A stretch of DNA of 64,000 bases from contig JBLWZN010000012.1 of assembly GCA_048266425.1 (NCBI GenBank), positions 20,349 to 84,348 on the forward strand, in the 5' to 3' direction. Below, piece after piece: positions 44,000 to 51,261 of the stretch. The DNA comes from Cerina sp048266425 (GTDB taxonomy: Bacteria > Bacteroidota > Bacteroidia > Flavobacteriales > Flavobacteriaceae). Within the stretch, counting starts at the first letter, position 1. The number at the start of each line of letters is the position of its first letter. The translations under genes were made by a program, and so were the position numbers. The notes beneath the pieces are model-generated. The model saw nothing but the letters and a program-made list of their open reading frames with translations, was not told the DNA's origin and did not search any database.

Positions 44000-44774
44000 G
44001 ATATTAAAATATAGCTTTTATGATTTAATGCGTAGCCGCTGGAGCTATGTGTATTTCTTTTTTTATCTGGCTCTTGGATTTGTGCTGTTATTCTTAAACA
44101 ACGACCTTTCCAAGGCGGTGATAACCCTTATGAATGTCATCATTGTCCTAGTTCCCCTAATTGGGACCATCTTTGGGGTCATGTACTTCTACAATTCCAA
44201 GGAATTTACGGAACTTTTGCTGGCACAACCCTTAAAAAGATCTACCATCTTTTTGGGACAATATTTGGGGGTGGCGGGCTCCCTTGCCCTCAGTTTTACG
44301 CTGGGATTGGGGATTCCTTTCGTAATTTATGGGCTATTTGAGAGTGAGGCGATCTGGAATTTTACCCTTCTGCTGGTTACGGGTGCATTTTTGACCCTAA
44401 TTTTTACCGCACTGGCATTTAATATAGCCCTGAACAACGAAAACAAGATCAAGGGATTTGGATATGCGGTGCTGTTATGGTTGTTTTTGGCTGTAATCTA
44501 CGATGGCTTGTTTTTACTCTCCCTTGTAGTTTTTGAAGAGTACCCGTTGGATAAATTTTCATTGATCGCAACCATGTTCAACCCTATAGATCTTTCGCGA
44601 ATCCTCATTCTTTTAAAGCTGGATATCTCGGCACTTTTAGGTTATACGGGTGCTGTCTTCAAGAAATTCTTTGGCACCAATTTTGGTTTTCTGGTCTCCT
44701 TGTCAGTACTGGTTTTATGGACGCTGATCCCTATAGTTTTATTGGCCAAAAAGGCACAGAGGAAAGATTTTTAA
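43992..44774 (+). CDS. nosY: NosY, ABC transporter permease
   Basis: 260 residues from ATG 43992; the frame is open further up, but MFKILKYSFYDLMRSRW is the family start and overlaps nosF by 8 bp, typical of coupling. Six membrane segments are seen (for example YVYFFFYLALGFVLLFL, VIIVLVPLIGTIFGVMYF). The loop YNSKEFTELLLAQPLKRSTIFLGQ is the coupling-helix region of ABC-2 permeases. It moves a sulfur or other species for CuZ assembly with NosF and NosD. Confidence 0.92.
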   Translation: MFKILKYSFYDLMRSRWSYVYFFFYLALGFVLLFLNNDLSKAVITLMNVIIVLVPLIGTIFGVMYFYNSKEFTELLLAQPLKRSTIFLGQYLGVAGSLALSFTLGLGIPFVIYGLFESEAIWNFTLLLVTGAFLTLIFTALAFNIALNNENKIKGFGYAVLLWLFLAVIYDGLFLLSLVVFEEYPLDKFSLIATMFNPIDLSRILILLKLDISALLGYTGAVFKKFFGTNFGFLVSLSVLVLWTLIPIVLLAKKAQRKDF

Positions 44775-44842
44775 AGAAACGATAATCCTGTTATAAGCCT
44801 TGTCTGGTAGCTAGTGTAATGGAACGGTCTAATAGCCGTTTT

Positions 44843-44960
44843 GGCAAGGCAAGGGGGATAATGTTTCAATCCGTGGAGTCCCCGGGGCTTTGCCTTGCCT
44901 TCATGTAGCCATTTGCCACCTGCGCTAACGCTTCAGCGGCACGCGGGCAGCGGACGAAGT
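44843..44960. repeat. GC-rich inverted-repeat segment between nosY and the convergent gene
   Basis: A perfect 10-bp pair GGCAAGGCAA / TTGCCTTGCC (44843-44852 with 44890-44899), partly extended by G/C runs, and then a segment (44910-44960) much richer in GC than its surroundings with CGCTAACGCTTCAGCGG. It looks like an extragenic palindromic repeat rather than a simple terminator. No gene is seen in 44775-44998. Confidence 0.4.
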
Positions 44961-44998
44961 CCTTGCCGACAATCGGTTTTAATGTTTAGATAAAAGGC

Positions 44999-46822
44999 CT
45001 ATTCGGTTAATGCCACCTCTTCCCTGTGAGGACTTTCAATTTGAAACTGTAAGTGTGCCAGAAAATTTCTTGCATTTTCCAGCCCCAAGATTATTTTGCC
45101 CCTGCTCGTTTCAAATCCTCCCTCAAGGTTATTGAATAGTTCTTTATAATAGGAAATCCCAAGATTTAGATTGTTGGCAAAGGTCAACAGGTATTGTTTT
45201 TGCTTTTGATCCATTGTTGTTATAGAATCCGTTATTTTGGCCTTCAGATAATCCAAATAAATAGTCAATTCCTTGACGAACATATTGGGACGATCGGTTC
45301 GGGATATCACATTGCCCCTTCCATAAATATGGTCCGTGATCTCGGTTAGGGTCATGGTTTTTGAAAAATATGCCATATTGGGGCCGGGGCATATGGACAC
45401 TCCGTCCCCTAACTTTTTTGTGTCCAGACCATAGGCCAACATGGCGGAAGTTCCCAGTCCAACACAGGTGCACGATTTTTCAACGATCTTATTGTATTTG
45501 GTTTGGTACTCCGCTTTGGGCAATCCTTGGCTATCCAGTTCTTTTATCTTTAAATCTTGATATTGTCTGGATGCTGTACAAATACCTTTATCTGTAAAAT
45601 CCTTGTTTAGGGACACAAATTTTTTGGGACAAGAACTTCCTGGTCTGCCCTTTTTGATCAAGGCATACTTTTCTTCATCCTTGGTATTTCCCCTAAGACT
45701 GTGGAAGGGAACGCCCAACGGGGAGGTATCGCTTAAATAAAGATCTTCTTCCTTGGCCAGGACCAACTGATTCCGTGTTTTGGAATCAACGGTAGATGCT
45801 TCGGGCACCAATAAAAAGGGAGTTCCCCAACCTACTGAGTCGACTTTGTAATGGTCTAATATAAATTGATGTTCTTCGGAAGTGCCTACGCCGCCTTGGG
45901 CAGTAATCTTTAAGGGTAAAGCTGATTCCGGAACTGTTCTGTTTTTATTCGTAAGCGCGGTCACCAAAATCTCTTGGACGGTTTGTGTTAGTTCGGTACG
46001 ATTGTCCCTGAATTCCTTCAGTATGGGACCCATTAGAAAACCGTCGGTGGCAAATGCATGGCCTCCACAATTGAGACCGGATTCTATCCTGTATTCGGAG
46101 ACCCATATGCCTTTTTTTGCCAAAAACTTGCCTTGAATTAGGGCAGAACGGTAGTCGCTTACCTTCAGAACTACCTTCTTTTTGAGGTTTCCTTGGCTAT
46201 CGGGATAAAAATCATCGAATTCTTCCAAATAACTATATAATCTTGGGTTCATTCCTGCAGAAAGTATTACCGAGGAACTTAGGTTGCTGTTGGCAAAACC
46301 GCGTAATGCCGCGTGGGCATCGTTGTAAATAGACGGCAACTTTTCCTTGTCTCGATAGTTTTCCTTATCTACTTTGGTCATAATATTGACATCGATACTT
46401 CCCATTTCCAATCGGTGTTGGACCCAGGCTTTTATTTCCTCCAGATCAAAACGGTCTTTTGTTATGCCCAGAAATTCCTGTTTTAATTTGGAGGTATCCG
46501 GCAGCATATGAAAATACCTTTTTATTTCGCCAAAAGTCTCCAAAGTGAAGTTCTTTAACGCTTCAAATTTTTGTTCGGATAGTTCGCTTATTAAATTGAG
46601 ATAGGACGTAATCCTTTTGGCTCTAAAATCCTCGATCTTTTCGGTTATTTCGGTATAGGGAATTTTAAATTTGTTGCAGTACATCTCCCTTAGTTTTTCA
46701 AGGAGGATGTCATCTACCAAGGAAATTACGGAATCCATCCCATATTGGGAGACCTTTAAAGGGGTATCTACCGTAAATCCGATCCCCATAACAGGGATGT
46801 GGAACGAGTGTGATTTTGTCAT
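44999..46822 (-). CDS. large conserved protein of unknown function, possible FMN/TIM-barrel enzyme
   Basis: 607 residues from ATG 46822 (MTKSHSFHIPVMGIGFTVDT); the open frame extends to 46954 but overlaps the upstream gene. No signal peptide. Suggestive blocks are GMDSVISLVDDILL, LKVSDYRSALIQGKFLAKKG, GLNCGGHAFATDG and KITAQGGVGTSEEHQF, the last two resembling glycine-rich loops of nitronate-monooxygenase/PfaD-type FMN barrels. Several cysteines cluster in the C-terminal part (KSCTCVGLGTSAM, ISICPGPNM-like). I do not know the family function. It is 22 bases behind the hemerythrin-PAS gene, in one FNR-boxed operon. Confidence 0.7.
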   Translation of the reverse strand: MTKSHSFHIPVMGIGFTVDTPLKVSQYGMDSVISLVDDILLEKLREMYCNKFKIPYTEITEKIEDFRAKRITSYLNLISELSEQKFEALKNFTLETFGEIKRYFHMLPDTSKLKQEFLGITKDRFDLEEIKAWVQHRLEMGSIDVNIMTKVDKENYRDKEKLPSIYNDAHAALRGFANSNLSSSVILSAGMNPRLYSYLEEFDDFYPDSQGNLKKKVVLKVSDYRSALIQGKFLAKKGIWVSEYRIESGLNCGGHAFATDGFLMGPILKEFRDNRTELTQTVQEILVTALTNKNRTVPESALPLKITAQGGVGTSEEHQFILDHYKVDSVGWGTPFLLVPEASTVDSKTRNQLVLAKEEDLYLSDTSPLGVPFHSLRGNTKDEEKYALIKKGRPGSSCPKKFVSLNKDFTDKGICTASRQYQDLKIKELDSQGLPKAEYQTKYNKIVEKSCTCVGLGTSAMLAYGLDTKKLGDGVSICPGPNMAYFSKTMTLTEITDHIYGRGNVISRTDRPNMFVKELTIYLDYLKAKITDSITTMDQKQKQYLLTFANNLNLGISYYKELFNNLEGGFETSRGKIILGLENARNFLAHLQFQIESPHREEVALTE

Positions 46823-46844
46823 GTTTTTTAATTTTAATTTCTTT

Positions 46845-47822
46845 TTAATCCCAGTCCAGCAATCTTTTCTGGCCTTCCAACTTTTTAATGTCGGTAATGT
46901 CCTGTGACATTTCCAATACTCCTTTGTAATTTCTGTCTTTATCCCTAACCGCAAAGTACCGGATATAGATGGTACGTTCCTTAAAATCGATCCAAAACGA
47001 GGCTTCGTCCTTGGTTCCCGCTTTAAATTCCTCTAGTATCCTAAGTACGGTGTTTACGCTTTTTGGTGGATGACAGAAACGTACTTCACGGCCAATAATT
47101 CCCTTGCTTCGGGGAAATACCCTTTCGTCCCCGCGGTTATAGAAAATCACCTTGTCATTTTCGTCCACATAGGTGAGATCTAAGGGTAAAATTTGCAGCA
47201 AAAGGTTCACCTGCTGTGGGGTCATATACCCTTCATCATAATGAAAGGTATTTTCAAGGGAAAATGTCAGTTCCCGTTCGTTATGATCTTGGCTGGGGTG
47301 TATATAATCATTTTTTTCAGGGGTGGGATAGGGGCCTGGTATTGGCGAAAGCATCCAACCTATTTCTTGGTCCCCCGTATAAAATTCCTTCCAGTCCTCT
47401 TCGGTCAACAGCTCCATTGAATTAGGAAACAGCCTTATATCCTCGATTGTCAAAAGGCGTTTAATGCCTTCTATCAGATAGGGGAGATTCTCCTTGATTT
47501 TAGTGATATTCCTTGTTTGGTTATATTCTTTCAGCAATCGGAATTGATCTCTTAAATTATCGTGAAAGGACCACATTCCCTGACTAGGACCAGTCCAGCC
47601 ATGTTTCTCCAAATAGGGAAATAGCTGATTTTCCTTACGTGCGAAGCGCTTTTCAATGGTTGCCAAATGATTGAAAATATTGAAATACTTTTGAAAATCC
47701 TCGCTTGGGTCATTGTCGGAAATTTCCAATAATAGGTTTTGGATCAATTCACCTTCCCTATAATATACCTTTATAGGATGATCGGTGGGCAATGTTTCCA
47801 ACATGGGAACGTATGAATTCAC
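46845..47822 (-). CDS. hemerythrin-like domain fused to PAS domain
   Basis: 325 residues, cytosolic. An HHE/hemerythrin-type four-helix domain at about 10-150 (LPTDHPIKVYYREGEL, FNHLATIEKRFARKENQLFPYLEKHGW, MWSFHDNLRDQF, LLTIEDIRLFPNS) has the His and Glu residues expected at a di-iron site. A PAS domain at about 205-315 (ILPLDLTYVDENDKVIFYNRG, IGREVRFCHPPKSVNTV) matches the DUF438-associated PAS type. Such proteins are thought to sense O2 or NO. It leads the operon with the 607-residue protein, 190 bases behind a divergent FNR-type box. Confidence 0.85.
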   Translation of the reverse strand: MNSYVPMLETLPTDHPIKVYYREGELIQNLLLEISDNDPSEDFQKYFNIFNHLATIEKRFARKENQLFPYLEKHGWTGPSQGMWSFHDNLRDQFRLLKEYNQTRNITKIKENLPYLIEGIKRLLTIEDIRLFPNSMELLTEEDWKEFYTGDQEIGWMLSPIPGPYPTPEKNDYIHPSQDHNERELTFSLENTFHYDEGYMTPQQVNLLLQILPLDLTYVDENDKVIFYNRGDERVFPRSKGIIGREVRFCHPPKSVNTVLRILEEFKAGTKDEASFWIDFKERTIYIRYFAVRDKDRNYKGVLEMSQDITDIKKLEGQKRLLDWD

Positions 47823-48015
47823 AGCGTATTAAATTTTGGTTTATAAAGAATGAGTGCTAAAGGATTATTGTATGGAGAGGAAGCAGCTTCATTAGTATCA
47901 TATAAATTTCAAGACTAGGAAGCCAGTGACTTTTTGCCACGAATATTGGATATAACCTTGGTGTGTGGTTAAACTTCCTCCTTAATCCAAGAATGGTTTA
48001 AAAAAATATCGAGGA

Positions 48016-48089
48016 CAAAATTCCATTTATTGACATCCTAATACTATGACTTTTGTCATATTTCTTTAATTTTCCCTCATTTATTTTTA
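48016..48089. promoter_or_regulatory. FNR-type box with -7 elements on both sides
   Basis: Box ATGACTTTTGTCAT (48046-48059). Rightward TATTTTTA (48082-48089), leftward GAATTTTG (48016-48023), each one mismatch and each 22 bp away. It would serve the 12-TM protein gene (plus) and the hemerythrin-PAS operon (minus). The remaining bases of the 370-base gap show no gene. Confidence 0.68.
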
Positions 48090-48192
48090 TGGGCACATAT
48101 ATTTTTGACTTCCTATTTTCCTCCAAGAGAAATGTGGATTAAGGCAATGTTTGGTTTGACTTCGTTAAATTTGCGTTCCCGAGACTGTTAAT

Positions 48193-49392
48193 ATGATAAA
48201 CTTAAAGCGGCACACCAAGTTGGCACTTACCTATTTTTTGGTGGCTGCGATTTTAGGGGTAATACTTAGGGCTTCCTACACCACTGAAATTCCGATAACA
48301 TATAGATATGTTGTTCATTCCCATTCCCATATTGCACTTTTGGGATGGGTATATATGGCATTGACCACCCTTTTGTACAAGCTCTTTTTGGAAGGTCAGG
48401 GACTGGAAAAAGGATATCGGAACCTATTTTTATTCACTCAGCTCACCTTAGTGGGTATGTTGGTTACTTTTCCCTTTACCGGTTATGCGCTTTTTTCCAT
48501 AATCTTCTCCACGTTGTTTTTGTTCGCGTCCTACTGGTTTGCATGGCTCTTTATTAATAACACACCCTTGGCCCTAAAACGGACCAATTCCTATAGATGT
48601 ATTAAAGCTGCCTTGATTTATCTGGTAATCTCATCCATTGGTCCGTGGGCCTTGGGAGGAATTATGTCTACATTGGGGCCTACTTCCGATTGGTACCGCA
48701 TAGCCATTTATTATTATCTCCATTTTCAGTACAACGGATGGATGATCATGGCCTTGTTCGGGATATTATTCTTTGTATTGGAGCAGAATAATATCGTGCT
48801 TCCCAAAAAGACGTTCAAAATCTTCTATTGGGCCGTTAATCTAGGAATCGTTCTTACCTTCTTCCTGTCCGTATTGTTTACCAAGCCCGGTGCTTTCTTA
48901 TTTTTTATTTCAGGTTTAGGTGGTCTGCTTCAGCTATGGGCACTCGCAATGCTTTTTAAACTGGACAGGGAATTAAATAATCCTTGGGGCACTATCTTTT
49001 CAAAATTTGAATTTGGACTATTAAAAATCTCGGTTTTTTTACTGGCTATTAAAATGATTCTACAACTTCTGACCTCCTTGCCCTTTTTTGCGAACTTGGC
49101 CACGACGGTATTGGATTTTACCATTGGATATCTCCACTGGACGTTCTTAGGTGTGGTGAGTATCTCCCTATTTTTATTTATGGACTATTTTGGAATGATA
49201 CGGATTCCAAAGAACTTTATACGTCTTTACCTTTTTGGTTTTTTGGCCACCGAGGGAATTATTTTTTATAAGGGTATAGCCACTTGGCTGCGCCTACCTT
49301 TGTTCGATGGTTATTTTGCGGTCTTGGCCATTGCGAGCACAACCTTACCGATCGCATTGATCTATCTTTTGCTGTACTCCCCTAAAAACTGA
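48193..49392 (+). CDS. 12-TM membrane protein, heme-copper-oxidase-like
   Basis: 399 residues with about 12 membrane segments. Histidines lie in TM2 (YVVHSHSHIALLGWVY), TM6 (YYLHFQYNGWMIM) and TM10 (IGYLHWTFLGVV), with Trp/Gly partners, the rough pattern of heme-copper oxidase subunit I or NnrS-type heme proteins; the full set of CuB ligands is not evident. It probably binds heme in the inner membrane. The FNR-type box and the adjacent NO-reductase block suggest a role in NO or low-oxygen metabolism. The precise family is not identified. Confidence 0.7.
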   Translation: MINLKRHTKLALTYFLVAAILGVILRASYTTEIPITYRYVVHSHSHIALLGWVYMALTTLLYKLFLEGQGLEKGYRNLFLFTQLTLVGMLVTFPFTGYALFSIIFSTLFLFASYWFAWLFINNTPLALKRTNSYRCIKAALIYLVISSIGPWALGGIMSTLGPTSDWYRIAIYYYLHFQYNGWMIMALFGILFFVLEQNNIVLPKKTFKIFYWAVNLGIVLTFFLSVLFTKPGAFLFFISGLGGLLQLWALAMLFKLDRELNNPWGTIFSKFEFGLLKISVFLLAIKMILQLLTSLPFFANLATTVLDFTIGYLHWTFLGVVSISLFLFMDYFGMIRIPKNFIRLYLFGFLATEGIIFYKGIATWLRLPLFDGYFAVLAIASTTLPIALIYLLLYSPKN

Positions 49393-49432
49393 TAATTATC
49401 ATTTTCCCTCTTTTTTGTAAGCCATAAATTTG
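49389..49432 (+). promoter_or_regulatory. FNR-type box and perfect -7 element for the thioredoxin-like gene
   Basis: Box CTGATAATTATCAT (49389-49402), 22 bp, TAAATTTG (49425-49432). It overlaps the stop of the preceding gene. The predicted start near 49437 leaves a leader of about 125 bases. Confidence 0.75.
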
Positions 49433-49562
49433 TGCCCACAACATTAGTATATTGAAAGGATCTGAAACGGAAAAATGGGGAATACGTTTGTGTAAATTGC
49501 CTTCCCGCTAAATCGACCATGAAAAATATAGAATCTGCATTAAAACCTAAAATCATTTCAAA

Positions 49563-50186
49563 TTGATGGATCAATTAATTAATGGAAATATATCAAGAGG
49601 CATTACCTACCAAGAATACTTAAAATTGGTAAATGAACTTGTTTCGGATAATGGGACAACGGGACCCGAGAAAACCGAGGACCGTATTGCCTATACCAAG
49701 CTAAACGCAAGTAGAATGCGAAGATTGGACAAGACCCTTGTTATTTCCGAGGAGGATATTGAATCCTTTAAGAATTGTGGTGATAATCAAACCTGGTTGG
49801 TGCTTACGGAAAGTTGGTGTGGAGATGCCGCACAGACGCTTCCGGTTCTGAATAAAATTTCGGAAGCAGTTCCTCAAATTGACTTAAAAATACTTTTAAG
49901 GGACGATAATTTGGAGTTGATGAATTGCTTTTTAACCAATGGATCCCTATCTATACCCAAGCTAATCGTGTTAGACGGGAACAATGAAGTATTAGGTTCT
50001 TGGGGACCACGCTCAAAAAGGGCTACAAAACTGGTTGCAGATTACAAATATGAACATGGGGCAATAGACACAAAGTTTAAAGAAGATTTACAACTTTGGT
50101 ATAATAAGGATAAGGGGAGGGAAATAATTAACGACTTAAAAGAAGAGATATGTTGTTTTGAATCCCACGAACCTAGTCTTGTTTAA
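49563..50186 (+). CDS. thioredoxin-like protein without second active Cys
   Basis: 207 residues, cytosolic. The thioredoxin fold spans about 70-170: WLVLTESWCGDAAQTLPVLNKI, then KILLRDDNLELM and the cis-proline region SIPKLIVLD. The active site is WCGDA, so only one redox cysteine remains in place of CxxC; a monothiol or binding role is likely. Bacteroidota have many such proteins. It has its own FNR-type promoter and ends 101 bases before a Crp/Fnr regulator gene, possibly co-transcribed with it. Confidence 0.82.
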   Translation: MMDQLINGNISRGITYQEYLKLVNELVSDNGTTGPEKTEDRIAYTKLNASRMRRLDKTLVISEEDIESFKNCGDNQTWLVLTESWCGDAAQTLPVLNKISEAVPQIDLKILLRDDNLELMNCFLTNGSLSIPKLIVLDGNNEVLGSWGPRSKRATKLVADYKYEHGAIDTKFKEDLQLWYNKDKGREIINDLKEEICCFESHEPSLV

Positions 50187-50287
50187 TGAAGTTCTTGTTG
50201 ACTTATTCCAAGCGCAAGTTAAATTGCGATTTGGATAGGGTTTTTGGATCGTAAACCAAACCGATTATCACCAACCATACCTTACTT

Positions 50288-51022
50288 ATGTCCATCAATA
50301 ACCTTCCTTGTCTGACTTCCGGTACCACAGAGGTTACCTGCATGAACTGTGGAGTACGAAATCAATCCCTTTTGAGCGAACTGGGCTATGCAGAGTTGGA
50401 GCTGTTGAACAAAAATCGATACACAATAACCTATAAACCAGGTGAAACAATTTGTAAGGAGGGTGCCAAGGCCTTGGGGCTTATTTGCCTTAAAAAGGGT
50501 AAAGTAAAAATCATCCGTAGAAGTCCCAATGGAACGGAACAAATCGTAGCATTGTTGAAACCTGTCGATTTTATAGGTTTCAATACCCTTATGGGGGAAG
50601 GTGTTTATTTGACCTCGGCTATTGCCTTGGAAGATGTCTCGGTTTGTATCATTGATAAGAATGACTTCTTTAAGGTTATTGGGGGCAACGAGCATTTGGC
50701 CTTTAAAATTATTCGTTTGTTATCCCAAACAATAAATGAAGTGGATACCCGAATGGTAAACCTTACCCAAAAACACGTTCGTGCACGTTTGGCGGATGCC
50801 CTGCTGCTGGTCAAGGAGATTTATGGTACCTGGACCGACCAAGAAACATTGAATGCACCGCTAAAAAGATCCGATCTTGCGGCCCTTTCCAATATGACAA
50901 CTGCGAATGCCATTCGGATTCTTTCTTCCTTTTCAAAAGAAAATCTTATTGAACTGGATAAAAGGAACATCAAAATAAAAAACCTTAAGGCATTGCAGGA
51001 TATTAGCGTTTTTGGGCGATAA
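50288..51022 (+). CDS. Crp/Fnr-family regulator beside norB
   Basis: 244 residues. N-terminal cysteines at 8, 18 and 21 (VTCMNCG) could hold an Fe-S cluster or metal. The cNMP-type beta-roll (about 40-150; YKPGETICKEGAKALGLICL) leads into a winged HTH. The recognition helix reads MTTANAIRILSSF: the Arg is kept, but the position of the usual TGA-reading Glu is Ala. It therefore probably does not bind the TGAYnnnnRTCA boxes. The gene precedes norB by 239 bases, with a 22-bp palindrome between, so control of norB is the natural guess. Confidence 0.88.
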   Translation: MSINNLPCLTSGTTEVTCMNCGVRNQSLLSELGYAELELLNKNRYTITYKPGETICKEGAKALGLICLKKGKVKIIRRSPNGTEQIVALLKPVDFIGFNTLMGEGVYLTSAIALEDVSVCIIDKNDFFKVIGGNEHLAFKIIRLLSQTINEVDTRMVNLTQKHVRARLADALLLVKEIYGTWTDQETLNAPLKRSDLAALSNMTTANAIRILSSFSKENLIELDKRNIKIKNLKALQDISVFGR

Positions 51023-51148
51023 TAATTAAAGCCTACCTAAAGCCTTTCTTCCATCGTGATTTTTGATTGATAGGACTCCCTATTTCCAAATAATAGTAAA
51101 TGCCCGTCCAGTGCGGGCGTTTTCGATTTCAAGGGCGATTTAAACCGG

Positions 51149-51170
51149 AAATATGTTGTACAACATATTT
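51149..51170. promoter_or_regulatory. 22-bp perfect palindrome upstream of norB
   Basis: AAATATGTTGT and ACAACATATTT (51149-51170) form an uninterrupted palindrome, unlike the FNR-type boxes. A weak -7-like TGTTTTTA (51189-51196) stands at the same 33-bp centre distance used at those boxes. Best candidate operator of the neighbouring Crp/Fnr protein or of another NO-responsive regulator. Confidence 0.6.
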
Positions 51171-51261
51171 GGATATGCTTCAGAACATTGTTTTTAATAT
51201 TTCCACACATTTCCTTTGAAATGCTTTTTTTGCCCTAAAGATCAAACCCAAAAAACATTCC

